A stretch of 36,918 bases of DNA, from assembly GCA_018266895.1 (NCBI GenBank), contig JAFDZQ010000021.1, forward strand, positions 1 to 36,918. Reading direction: 5' to 3'. Below, piece by piece: positions 16,530 through 24,483 of this stretch (position 1 is its first letter; every line of letters begins with the position of its first letter). Position numbers and translations under genes: made by a program. Below the pieces are notes generated by a model. That model searched no databases. It saw only the letters and a program-made list of their open reading frames with translations, and was not told the origin of the DNA. Source of the stretch: Bacteroidota bacterium (GTDB taxonomy: Bacteria; Bacteroidota; Ignavibacteria; Tepidaquicellales; Tepidaquicellaceae).

Positions 16530-16910
16530 TTAATTAGTTTTTATTGGTTTCAGTTTGAAATAGAAATATAAGGCAAGCAAAACATCTATTGTTATGCAAA
16601 ATATATCGTAACCATGCGGTGCAACTGTGCTTACATGAGGAAACAAAACATCCCATAGTCCATGGAGGGCAAGCCCTGTAACGGTAAACATATAATTTTT
16701 CTTGTACCCAAAATAAGCGAAAAATAAAAAGAATGATGCTCCGGGAATTGTAAGCATAAGAGAATGCGGTTCAATAGAAAATCCAATATAAATAAATGGT
16801 ATAACTGCTAAATTCAGTGAAGCGAAGAACTTCAAATCGATTTTCCTGAATATCTCGGCGAAAGCGATTATTGCTGCTGAGGTAATAAGACCAATAATAA
16901 AACCTGTCAT
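16530..16910 (-). CDS. Small integral membrane protein of unknown function
   Basis: I choose ATG 16910 (MTGFIIGLITSAAIIAFAEI), giving 126 residues; the longer frame from 17012 overlaps the upstream oxidoreductase gene. Four hydrophobic helices are visible (residues about 2-20, 28-45, 51-65 and 98-118), with GLALHGLWDVLFPH between the third and fourth: a conserved His and Trp-Asp pair within a loop. I do not recognise the family with confidence. It starts 10 bases after the MDR gene stop, so the pair is probably co-transcribed. Confidence 0.7.
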   Translation of the reverse strand: MTGFIIGLITSAAIIAFAEIFRKIDLKFFASLNLAVIPFIYIGFSIEPHSLMLTIPGASFFLFFAYFGYKKNYMFTVTGLALHGLWDVLFPHVSTVAPHGYDIFCITIDVLLALYFYFKLKPIKTN

Positions 16911-16920
16911 CAATTTAATT

Positions 16921-17874
16921 TTAAATTTTAATAATGATGTTTCCTTTCTTATGTCCTTTCTCAGCATAAGCGTGAGCTTCTGCAATTTGCTCCAATGAAT
17001 AAATTCTATCAATTACCGGTTTCAATTTATCTGCTTCAATAAGCCCCTTTAGAAAAATAATATCTGCTGCATTATGACTAATTACACCGGTCATAACCTT
17101 TTTACTGCTTGTTTTAGAAATCCAAAAGCCCTGAAGCAATTCCGTCATTCCTGCGGCACTTAGAATCATTATTCCGTTTTTATTTAGTGACTTCAAACTT
17201 CGTGACACAGATATTGTTTTCACGGTGTCAAAAATGATATCATAAATTTCACCATTCCGAGTAAAATCATCCTTTGTATAATCAATTACTTTATCTGCTC
17301 CGATAGATTTTACTAAAGCAATATTTGCAGTGCTGCAAACACCCGTAACATCTGCTCCAAATGATTTTGCCAATTGAACAGCAGCACTTCCCACTGCACC
17401 GGAAGCGCCTACTACAAGAACTTTTTGCCCGGGTTTAATCATTGCCTTTTTTATAAAATGCAATGCAGTGACTCCGCCAAAGGGAATGACTGCCGCTTCC
17501 TCGTGAGAAATATTAGCCGGTTTAATTGCCAGCGACCCGTCTTCAGGAACACATTTATACTCAGCATAAGCACCAAATTTCAAATCTGTGTGACCAAATA
17601 CCTGGTCTCCGACTTTGAAAAGTGTAACATCTTTACCGGCACTTTCAACTTCACCCGAAAAAACAGTTCCGAGAATATTAATTTTAGGTTTTATCAAACC
17701 GAAAATAAATCTGACCGCAAACGGGTCAGCTTTTCGCAATCGCACATCACCCGAATTAACTGCTGTAGCTTTAACTCTTACCAGAATTTCGTTATTCTTT
17801 GGTATCGGCTTTTCTACATCTTTGAGCTGAAGGACCCCGGGTGAACCATATTTCGTGTAAACAGCAGCCTTCAT
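16921..17874 (-). CDS. MDR superfamily NAD(P)-dependent quinone oxidoreductase-like protein
   Basis: The 317-residue protein has the medium-chain reductase layout: GroES-like N-terminal domain (MKAAVYTKYGSPGVLQLKDV, then NSGDVRLRKAD) and a Rossmann domain with GQKVLVVGASGAVGSAAVQL (residues about 138-157), the A-x-x-G-x-x-G type loop of quinone oxidoreductases. The Cys ligands for catalytic or structural zinc are absent, supporting the zinc-free QOR/NAD(P)H:enone reductase branch. It likely reduces quinones or unsaturated carbonyls. A membrane protein gene follows 10 bases downstream in the same unit. Confidence 0.87.
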   Translation of the reverse strand: MKAAVYTKYGSPGVLQLKDVEKPIPKNNEILVRVKATAVNSGDVRLRKADPFAVRFIFGLIKPKINILGTVFSGEVESAGKDVTLFKVGDQVFGHTDLKFGAYAEYKCVPEDGSLAIKPANISHEEAAVIPFGGVTALHFIKKAMIKPGQKVLVVGASGAVGSAAVQLAKSFGADVTGVCSTANIALVKSIGADKVIDYTKDDFTRNGEIYDIIFDTVKTISVSRSLKSLNKNGIMILSAAGMTELLQGFWISKTSSKKVMTGVISHNAADIIFLKGLIEADKLKPVIDRIYSLEQIAEAHAYAEKGHKKGNIIIKI

Positions 17875-18000
17875 TTTTACTTGTATTTTTTACGAGAATT
17901 TTTAAAACGATTAATCCGGTTTAACAAAGTTTAATTTTTTTGTTTGAGCATCGTTGCTCATTTTTATTTTTGTTTCTACGATTAGAATCCGAAAATTACA

Positions 18001-19326
18001 TTAGTGATGGTGGGTATGAGTTGACGGCTTTTGCTCGTATGGTTTACTGCCGTCAATGACATCAAAGTGTGCCATCATTCCCGCTGCATGGTGTTCAATG
18101 ATATGGCAATGGTACATCCATGTGCCGGGGCGATTGTCCGGCATCCAGGCAATTTTCACCGTGCTTTGTGGCTTTAAATTGACAGTGTCTTTCCATGCTC
18201 TGTATGCAGGAGGTTTCCCGTTTTCCTCAAGCACTTGAAAGAAAAATCCATGCAGGTGAAAGGGATGATCCATACGGCTGGTATTGCTTACTTCCCACAC
18301 CTGCAGTTCACCCACCATCACCGGTTTGTCATTCACATGAACGCCATCGTTAATACGAAAGTCCTTTTGGTCTCTTATTCTCGGATCAACCGAAAATTTT
18401 ATTTTTCTTGTTACTGCTGCATCCTGCTGTGCCAATACTTCAATAGACCTTAATGTTTCAGGTATAAAAGCCTTTGTGGGCTTGCTTACGCCAACCTTAA
18501 CGGTGGCAAAAGTTTCCTGTTTTGGTCTTACTAACATCGTCATCCGGGAGTAAGCCAGTGATTCTATGGGGAATGTTTCTCCTTCTTTGAAATCAAGAAC
18601 TATATCAATGCGCTCGCCGGGAGTTATTAATGCTTCTCTGACTGTAATGGGATGTTCCAGCAATCCGCCATCGGAGGCAATAATTTTAAATTCTTTTCCG
18701 CCCAGATGCAAAACAAAATACCTTGCACTGGATGAATTGATAAACCGCCATCTTTCCGTTTGCCCTCCGTTTACATTTACCACCGGATTTTCTTTGCCGT
18801 TTATTAAGAGCGTATTTCCCTGGCGGCCGTCGTGGCGTTCAATAGCTTTAGAGAGGAACCAGGATGGCTTTGTAAATTCGTTCTTATCGTTCAGCTTCAT
18901 GTCGTCAATAAGAAAAATTCTTTCTCCGTCCACCACCGGATCATTATTATCGTCTACTATTAATGCTCCATACATTCCTTTCTCCATCTGGATGGTTTCA
19001 TTAGTATGTGAATGATACCAGAAAGTGCCTGCATCGGGCACTATAAAACGGTATTCAAAGGATTCTCCCGGTTTAACAGGCTTTTGCATGGCATCTGTAC
19101 CATCCATAGCTGCCGGAAGGCGGATGCCGTGCCAGTGAATAGCAGTCGCTTCTTTCAGGTTGTTGGTAAGGCGGACAACCAATGTGTCGCCAACGTTTGC
19201 TCTTAATACAGGTCCCGGGAGTTGTTTGTTAAATCCCCATGCCTTGATGGTTTTACCGGGAGTTATTTCCCAGTTAAATTCACTTGCTTCAAAATTGTAC
19301 TCCGAGATTTTAGTTTGATTTTTCAT
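18001..19326 (-). CDS. Multicopper oxidase
   Basis: The 441-residue protein carries all four copper-binding motifs: HWHG (residues 64-67), HSH (105-107), HPFHLHG (354-360) and HCHIIEHHAAGMM (406-418), the last with the type 1 copper Cys, His and Met. Three cupredoxin domains fit the length. Such enzymes oxidise Cu(I), Fe(II), Mn(II) or phenols with reduction of oxygen to water. Oddly, the protein begins MKNQTKISEYNFEASEFNWE with no signal or Tat peptide, although relatives are usually exported. It ends in a His-rich tail THTHHH. It stands alone in its unit. Confidence 0.92.
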   Translation of the reverse strand: MKNQTKISEYNFEASEFNWEITPGKTIKAWGFNKQLPGPVLRANVGDTLVVRLTNNLKEATAIHWHGIRLPAAMDGTDAMQKPVKPGESFEYRFIVPDAGTFWYHSHTNETIQMEKGMYGALIVDDNNDPVVDGERIFLIDDMKLNDKNEFTKPSWFLSKAIERHDGRQGNTLLINGKENPVVNVNGGQTERWRFINSSSARYFVLHLGGKEFKIIASDGGLLEHPITVREALITPGERIDIVLDFKEGETFPIESLAYSRMTMLVRPKQETFATVKVGVSKPTKAFIPETLRSIEVLAQQDAAVTRKIKFSVDPRIRDQKDFRINDGVHVNDKPVMVGELQVWEVSNTSRMDHPFHLHGFFFQVLEENGKPPAYRAWKDTVNLKPQSTVKIAWMPDNRPGTWMYHCHIIEHHAAGMMAHFDVIDGSKPYEQKPSTHTHHH

Positions 19327-19796
19327 TTTGTTTGGTATTTGTTTGTTTGATTTATTTTGATAACTATTTTGATTTAAACTTTATTCGAAAAAAGTATATC
19401 TATATCATAGAGTGCTGTAAACATTATGTTACTGTTGGAATGAATTATAGAATTTTGGGATTGGCATTTTATAGATTCAGCTATAGTCCAATGACAACTT
19501 TACAAGTTTTTTAAATTCATTTCCATACCGGACTTCAATTTTATCAGGTTATTCATTAATGATGTATTTTTCTGTTCGTTTCCTGCACAAATGTTTGAGT
19601 TAGCATTGGCTCTCAAGCATGACACATAACGGGTTGCGGCTTGGTGTAGTGGCGGATTTTTGGCACAAAGGTTCAATAGAAGTATTAATGTTGAACTTGC
19701 ACTAATATTTCATGAAAGCTTTCAGCCGGCAAATAGCCAGGCCGATGTTACAGGCTGTTTATGTTTCTTTGTATTTTTAAGATATTCCTGAAATTG
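19327..19796. other. 470-bp gap with one cassette site
   Basis: The part 19327-19610 is A/T rich and must hold the promoter of the multicopper oxidase, although I cannot point to a certain one. A palindrome at 19621-19758 belongs to the next gene downstream. No coding frame is supported. Confidence 0.5.
19621..19758. repeat. attC-like palindrome
   Basis: CATAACGGGTTGCGGCTTGG on the left faces CCAGGCCGATGTTACAGGCTG on the right; inner GTGGCGGATTTT faces CAGCCGGCAAA. It lies 38 bp past the stop of the SRPBCC gene. The segment GGCACAAAGGTTCAA near the left loop recurs in other sites. Confidence 0.65.
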
Positions 19797-20255
19797 TTAT
19801 TGTTCACAAATTTCTTTCAGCTTACCGAGTGCTTTTGGGTAAGTCTGTTTCATAAAACCTGCAAAATCTTCCGAGGTGTCTAAGTCAACCGTAACAGTTG
19901 TAGTCCCATTGTTTTCTTCGAAGGTATAATTTTCAAATCCGTTTGCCCATTTTTCCACTTCCGGTCCTTCTGTAATTTCCTTGCCGGCTTTAAAAAGACC
20001 ATAATGCTGAATCGAAACAAATCGGCTTGGAATGTTTTCAGTTATCCTGGAAACCATTCCTCCCTTTTCTCCCTTCTCATCTACTCCAACAAACAGTATT
20101 TTATTTCCCTTGTCCCAGCCGCCTTCATAGGTCGATGTCGGGTTAAATAAAGAAGTCCATTGCTCATAAGTTGATTTGCTTTTGATGCCAAGCATAATAT
20201 CATAAACCCTGGTCACAGGTGCATTGATGCTTACTTTGAATTGTAACTTTTTCAT
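19797..20255 (-). CDS. SRPBCC (START-like) domain protein
   Basis: The 152-residue protein follows the SRPBCC/AHSA1 pattern: an opening strand KKLQFKVSINAPVTRVYDIM (residues 2-21), a central WTSLFNPTSTYEGGWDKGNK region, the strands VSRITENIPSRFVSIQHYG and WANGFENYTFEENNGTTTVT, and a long C-terminal helix. The fold makes a deep hydrophobic ligand pocket, but no ligand can be named. Intact, soluble and monocistronic. Members of this family recur among mobile cassette genes. Confidence 0.85.
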   Translation of the reverse strand: MKKLQFKVSINAPVTRVYDIMLGIKSKSTYEQWTSLFNPTSTYEGGWDKGNKILFVGVDEKGEKGGMVSRITENIPSRFVSIQHYGLFKAGKEITEGPEVEKWANGFENYTFEENNGTTTVTVDLDTSEDFAGFMKQTYPKALGKLKEICEQ

Positions 20256-20324
20256 AATATTAATATTTGATTAAAATAATCTTTCGGGTTGTTATTTCCG
20301 TGATGCTTAGCTGTTGTTTAACAC

Positions 20325-20461
20325 AGACTAAACGGTTGAGGTTATATGCAGTAAGGGATTTCGGGCTACTTTCCTGTCCACCGACACAAAATTTTATGCG
20401 GGGCAGAAAGCCTGAATTACCACTAAAACCCTTATTGCATATAGCCTTTGTTAGCGGTTCG
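20325..20461. repeat. attC-like palindrome, well conserved
   Basis: GGTTATATGCAGTAAGGGATTT on the left pairs with AAACCCTTATTGCATATAGCC on the right over about 20 positions, flanked by a degenerate CTAAAC core and by GTTAGCGGTTCG (20450-20461). It lies 55 bp past the stop of rsgA. Confidence 0.78.
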
Positions 20462-20515
20462 GTGTTTGTTGTTATATCTATCTTTTTCAATTTAAAAGTG
20501 TCTCTAATTTCATGT

Positions 20516-21583
20516 TCAGAACTTATTTTTCTTCATATCCTTTTTATAGTTCTTAATCACTTTACCAAACTCTTTATCTTTTTTTCGTCTCTCTTCAATT
20601 GTCGATTCAAAATGTGCTTTTTCCCGCTCCATTTTCAGATAGTTTTCATAGGATTTTTTGTCAATTTCTCCTTTTTCAACTGCTTCAATTACCGAACAAC
20701 CGATTTCATTTGTATGTGTACAATCATTAAATCTACAATTTAACGAAAGGCTGATAATTCTGTCAAAAGTAGTTTCTAATCCGCTTGAAGTATCAGCAAT
20801 CCCTACTTCTCTCATTCCCGGAGTGTCAACAAGAATACCACCGCTTTCAAGAACAATTAATTCCCTATGACTTGTTATGTGTCTTCCTTTATTTGTACTT
20901 AAACTAATACAATCCGTTCTCATTAAAGTTTTTCCAGAGAGATTGTTCAATAATGTTGACTTTCCCACTCCTGAAGAACCAAGCATACAATAGGTTTTAC
21001 CTTTCTCAATAGTCATTTTAAGTGTTTCGTATCCATCCTTAGTTGTGTTACTAATTGCAAAAACTACAATGTCTTTTATTCGTTGTTTAATACTGTCAAT
21101 AATCTCAGTAATCTTTTGTTCATTTATTAAATCAGTTTTCGTCAATACAATTATTGGTTTTACTTTTGACGAATAACAAATTGTCAGGTATCTTTCAAGT
21201 CTGTTGATATTAAACTCTCTGTCAACGGCTTGAATCAGGAATGCATAATCAATATTTGTTGCTATTATTTGTATTTCTCCAAATTGACCAACGGCTTGTC
21301 TTGTAATCATTGATAGTCTTGGCAGTATTTTATGGATTAACGAAAATTCAGCATCATACGTTGTCAATGCAACCCAATCGCCAACCGCTGGGAAATCTAT
21401 ACGGCTTTTTGCTGAAAACCGTAAATTTCCTGTTATTTCGGCTTCAAATTCACCGATTTCTGTTTTGACAATATATCTTTCCTTATGTTCGGCAATGACT
21501 CTTCCAATCTTAAAATCTGAAAGGTTATTCTCAACTATTAGTTTTTTGAGTTTGTCATTGTATCCAAAATCTTCTAATTTCAT
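20516..21583 (-). CDS. rsgA: Ribosome small subunit-dependent GTPase A (RsgA/YjeQ)
   Basis: The 355-residue protein has the circularly permuted GTPase order typical of RsgA: an N-terminal OB-fold (residues about 25-95), G4 TKTD (148-151) before G1 GSSGVGKS (202-209) and G3 DTPG (253-256), then the zinc knuckle with Cys283, Cys288, His290 and Cys296, and a charged helical tail. RsgA checks the decoding centre of the 30S subunit late in assembly. Its place among cassette genes suggests an extra copy beside a chromosomal one; relatives annotated rsgA in accessory regions may have different roles. The frame is intact. Confidence 0.9.
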   Translation of the reverse strand: MKLEDFGYNDKLKKLIVENNLSDFKIGRVIAEHKERYIVKTEIGEFEAEITGNLRFSAKSRIDFPAVGDWVALTTYDAEFSLIHKILPRLSMITRQAVGQFGEIQIIATNIDYAFLIQAVDREFNINRLERYLTICYSSKVKPIIVLTKTDLINEQKITEIIDSIKQRIKDIVVFAISNTTKDGYETLKMTIEKGKTYCMLGSSGVGKSTLLNNLSGKTLMRTDCISLSTNKGRHITSHRELIVLESGGILVDTPGMREVGIADTSSGLETTFDRIISLSLNCRFNDCTHTNEIGCSVIEAVEKGEIDKKSYENYLKMEREKAHFESTIEERRKKDKEFGKVIKNYKKDMKKNKF

Positions 21584-21615
21584 TAATTCTGCAATGTTTT
21601 CCTTTTTTTAACACT

Positions 21616-21775
21616 GACCGCTAACAATTAAATATACACAATCCATCAAAAAATATATTCGTAAATCCCTAACTCTGACTTCGGATTTGCGGAATTGTCA
21701 GTTGTGTAAGACATCTCAGCATAGTTTGTAAAGATCATGCGGATTATAAGCAGTATGTTCATATTTAGAACCTGA
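21616..21775. repeat. Second-subfamily palindromic repeat, copy A
   Basis: The left end has GACCGCTAAC (21616-21625), the start boundary of the rsgA cassette. From 21626 the sequence AATTAAATATACACAATC and following resembles copy B at 31354 at roughly three quarters of the first 50 positions by eye. Internal arms TACACAATCC and GGAATTGTCAGTTGTGTA form a hairpin. It fills the place of the 3' site of the phosphatase-like cassette. Confidence 0.6.
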
Positions 21776-21779
21776 ATAT

Positions 21780-22142
21780 TTACAAATCGTAAAATTCGAT
21801 TTTTTCTTTTATTAATTTTACCAACTCCCGCTGATTAAAGTAATAAACATCAGATATATTAAAGTTTATCGATTTACCCCAATAAATATAATCATACTTT
21901 TTTAATTCATCTTCGTGTCTGTCTTCAAATACTATTATCTTGTCTGCCCATTTTAAATTACCCGGATCAAAGGTCTCCCATTTTTGATCTGTTTTGTTGT
22001 ATGTTTCTTTATAAAACCCATCGTATCTTGTAACTTAATTTTTATTTTCTTTTAAAAGTAATGCAGTTGTTTTTGAACGATTTTCTCCCTGATTACATAT
22101 ACATAATATTTTTAATTTTTCAAGAGCTGTCTTTGTAATCAT
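21780..22142 (-). pseudogene. P-loop protein tyrosine phosphatase-like gene with an in-frame stop
   Basis: From ATG 22142 the frame gives MITKTALEKLKILCICNQGE and then NRSKTTALLLKENKN, hits TAA at codon 36 (22035-22037), and continues in the same frame as VTRYDGFYKETYNKTDQKWE through LKWADKIIVFEDRHEDELKK to a stop at 21780. CNQGENR fits the C-x5-R phosphate loop of low-molecular-weight phosphatases, and WADKIIVFEDRHEDEL resembles the predicted phosphatases of COG4551. One substitution restores 120 residues. No frameshift is involved, so the gene is either a recent pseudogene or carries one base-call error. Confidence 0.72.
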
Positions 22143-22190
22143 TACTTACCATCCAAATTTTACTTTTCTGCTGTAGGTGTCTTGGCATTG

Positions 22191-22255
22191 ATAATGTGTG
22201 CTAACGGTTTGGGTATTGCAGTCAGGCGGGGTATTTCAGCACACAGTTGATTTGA
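22191..22255. repeat. attC-like left arm, right arm missing
   Basis: GTGTGCTAACGG, GGGTATTGCAGTCAGGCGGGG and TATTTCAGCACA closely match the left half of the site at 24484-24626, but at 22256 the sequence enters the 3' end of the cupin-like gene without a right arm. The site is therefore half deleted. Confidence 0.6.
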
Positions 22256-22810
22256 TTAATGTCGCTTAGTGGATTTATTACTTGAACGGTATCCGAACAA
22301 ATAACCGATTGGAGCTAAGGTATAATAAGTCAATACTTGAATTATCCATGGCGGATTTGTTACACGAATTTCATTTAGATACTTAAGCATTATTACAGAA
22401 CCATGCAGCAGGTTTGGTATTCCATGATTATTCAGCTTGCCATTATTTGATAAGGAAAAAAATGTTTCAAAAAACTCTTCTATATGCAATGCCGGGCGAA
22501 ATTCCTTAATATAATGACATGATTCTTTACCCGAATTGTAAAAGAAATGTGGAGTATTTGAAGGAATGCTAATTGAGCCGCCAGCTTCTACCAATCATTC
22601 CTTTCCGTTAACTGAGAACGTGCATGAACCTGAAAGAATCCTAAAATTGTTTTCTTGCAGTGGGTGAATATGTTCCGGCTCTTTTACACCTGTAGGCGGA
22701 CTAACGCAATCAATCTCTAACAATTGACCATTTGATGATGAGCTTGTCTGGATAAAAAGCATTGTTTGCCCTGTCATAGAATTGTGTATTTTATCTCCGG
22801 GTTTTATCAA
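22256..22810 (-). pseudogene. Cupin domain protein with an in-frame TGA
   Basis: The frame from ATG 22810 (MIKPGDKIHNSMTGQTMLFI) reads to SCTFSVNGKE, meets TGA at 22595-22597, and continues in the same frame as LVEAGGSISIPSNTPHFFYN to a stop at 22256. The beta strands EHIHPLQENNFRILSG and IPSNTPHFFYNSG are the two cupin motifs with His ligands. A TGG-to-TGA change (GKEWLVEAG expected) would explain it. The C-terminal part has a hydrophobic helix (PPWIIQVLTYYTLAPIGYLF). The intact length would be 184 residues. Its 3' site is also half deleted. Confidence 0.72.
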
Positions 22811-22824
22811 AGCAAGATAATTTA

Positions 22825-23265
22825 TCAGTTGTTAATATCATTCTTTGTTTGTTTTCTGCCCAGCCACCAGCCTATTACACCACCCACAACTGCACCACCT
22901 ATAATGCTTCCTATTGCACTAAAGAAAACTATTAATGAGCTATTATATAAATTGGTGGAGGCATAAGTTGCTACATCAAAAGCACTGCCTGCCAGTAGAA
23001 AAATTATTGCACCGGCAAAAACACCCTTCTTCCAATTGATACCTTCCTTCCAATTGGAAAATACAAAGACAAACAAAGAACTGATTAGTAAACCCGATAC
23101 TACAATGAGTCCTAAGTCAACTTCTAAGCCCTTAGTTTGTCCGGGATTTGAGTATGTCTCATATGCATGATTCAGAAACAAGAACCCAATGGCAATCCCT
23201 TGAATCAAATAAGCCAATGCACCAAGTAATGCTCCAATTAAAAGTTTTAAAGTCATGTTATTCAT
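22825..23265 (-). CDS. Four-helix membrane protein of unknown function
   Basis: The 146-residue protein shows four hydrophobic segments (residues about 7-31, 50-69, 80-101 and 107-134), the last glycine-rich (GSIIGGAVVGGVIGWWLG), and ends in a charged tail. I cannot name a family. It may be a small envelope protein. The broken cupin gene starts 14 bases after its stop, so the two were probably one transcription unit. A second start at 23256 (third codon after the first Met) is equally possible. Confidence 0.7.
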   Translation of the reverse strand: MNNMTLKLLIGALLGALAYLIQGIAIGFLFLNHAYETYSNPGQTKGLEVDLGLIVVSGLLISSLFVFVFSNWKEGINWKKGVFAGAIIFLLAGSAFDVATYASTNLYNSSLIVFFSAIGSIIGGAVVGGVIGWWLGRKQTKNDINN

Positions 23266-23380
23266 TATGTTAATTCTTTTTATTACTCATTTTCTTGTTT
23301 AAGCATATCGTTAGCCTTTTTACTTATTAGGATGTTTGTTTGTACTTCCATTGAAGGTATCAAGTTTGCACTGTCCATGG

Positions 23381-23524
23381 GCATGACGCACAACATTTTG
23401 CAGATTTGCGATGGACTGAATTTTTACAACTAATGTTAATGCGGAGTACAAAACTTTCGGCTTGCACTAAGATGTCTGCGGATTACGAAACCCCGCCTAT
23501 TGCAAATGTGCTGTTAGCGGTTCG
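23381..23524. repeat. attC-like palindrome
   Basis: CACAACATTTTGCAGATTTGC on the left faces CCCCGCCTATTGCAAATGTGC on the right, ending GTTAGCGGTTCG (23513-23524). The stop TAA of the HTH gene is supplied by the GTTAGC core, and its last residues (TANR) are encoded by the end motif. Confidence 0.72.
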
Positions 23525-23741
23525 CTGTTTTTTTCTTGTCTTTAACATATTCCAAAATGTCACTTGGTTGACAGTCTAATGCTTTACAAATTGCTTCTAA
23601 AGTGCTAAAGCGGATTGCTTTGGCCTTTCCTGTCTTTAAGATAGAAAGGTTGGATAATGTCAAATCAACTCTTTCAGAAAGTTCGTTCAATGAAATTTTC
23701 CGTTTAGCCATCATTATGTCTAAGTTTACAATTATTGCCAT
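23514..23741 (-). CDS. Small helix-turn-helix regulator (Xre/YozG type)
   Basis: The 75-residue protein is little more than one HTH domain: IMMAKRKISLNELSERVDLT, LSNLSILKTGKAKAIRFSTL and EAICKALDCQPSDILEY, the pattern of YozG-like Cro/C1 regulators. It follows the DUF2975 gene by three bases. Such HTH/DUF2975 pairs are a recurrent two-gene module in which the membrane protein probably senses and the regulator controls the pair. The C-terminal TANR and stop codon come from the downstream palindrome. Confidence 0.88.
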   Translation of the reverse strand: MAIIVNLDIMMAKRKISLNELSERVDLTLSNLSILKTGKAKAIRFSTLEAICKALDCQPSDILEYVKDKKKTANR

Positions 23742-23744
23742 AGT

Positions 23745-24290
23745 TTATACTGTTAGGTCATTTTCGTTTTGAATATCTACTCCCTTTTTAAAAATAGTCG
23801 CAATAATATAAACCACAGCTCCCATTACAATAAAGGCCTGGCTGTCTACCCAAAATTGGTTTAAATTGTCGGTGGCAAAACCGTAATGTATTAAACTTTT
23901 AGCCACTTGTCTGGCAATGAAACTAAGCAGTCCAATCGAAAGTGTGAAATAGCTAATTTGTAAAATTTGGTCAGAAACAAAAGTGTTAAACGGTTTTGTT
24001 AAATCTATTTTGTGCATTAGTCTGGTTACTATGTAGAATAGTAAGGCTTTCAAAATTGAAATTAACAGGATAAAGCTATAGATACCGAAGAAAACCATTT
24101 TGCTTTCGTTATACATTTCAGTTAAGTCCAATTTTTGATAAAGATTTTGTACAAATTCAGGGTTGTACAGACTGAAAAAGAAATTTACTACTAAACCCCC
24201 TGCTTCAATGGACAAGCCGACAAAGATGAGCCAAGCCACAATGTATAGGCTCCAAAATACGAAGTTGTTTGTTTTTGACATATACTTCAT
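23745..24290 (-). CDS. DUF2975 family membrane protein
   Basis: The 181-residue protein has four membrane helices (residues about 9-37, 64-87, 108-131 and 147-166), in the order expected for DUF2975, with TRLMHKIDLTKPFN between the second and third, the best conserved segment of the family. The function is unknown; it is nearly always encoded beside a small YozG-like HTH protein, as here (three bases apart). Either ATG 24290 or ATG 24281 may be used. Direct repeats upstream may be the operator of the pair. Confidence 0.87.
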   Translation of the reverse strand: MKYMSKTNNFVFWSLYIVAWLIFVGLSIEAGGLVVNFFFSLYNPEFVQNLYQKLDLTEMYNESKMVFFGIYSFILLISILKALLFYIVTRLMHKIDLTKPFNTFVSDQILQISYFTLSIGLLSFIARQVAKSLIHYGFATDNLNQFWVDSQAFIVMGAVVYIIATIFKKGVDIQNENDLTV

Positions 24291-24326
24291 TGATTTAAGA
24301 TTAATGTAGCAAACATAATAATTATT

Positions 24327-24355
24327 TATTGATAAACAATGAATAATTATTGATA
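24327..24355. promoter_or_regulatory. Candidate operator of the DUF2975-HTH pair
   Basis: TATTGATA occurs twice as a direct repeat (24327-24334 and 24348-24355), with a 21-bp period, two helical turns. The first copy overlaps the palindrome ATTGATAAACAAT (24328-24340). It lies about 40 bp upstream of the DUF2975 start, a fitting place for autoregulation by the HTH protein. This is inference from position and symmetry. Confidence 0.4.
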
Positions 24356-24483
24356 TATAAAATATATTTACTGAATTACATTAGTCGGCTATTGTAATTA
24401 ATTGATTTTCTGATATACGAATTTAGTCTGAAAGCTTGAAAAAAAATTTATTTGGAATAGGTTTTTTTTGTGTTGTCTTCCAC

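Noticed and set aside
17940..17975. GAGCA/TGCTC hairpin followed by T-rich sequence
   Set aside because: The T-tract is on the plus strand while the neighbouring genes are on the minus strand; short stem, probably chance.
20260..20490. 76-codon minus-strand open frame
   Set aside because: It runs through the palindrome 20325-20461 and encodes typical site read-through (TKAICNKGFSG); no family features.
22595..22597. TGA read as tryptophan (alternative genetic code)
   Set aside because: Only one internal TGA of this kind is seen, and other genes use TGG for conserved Trp and stop at TAA, TAG or TGA normally.
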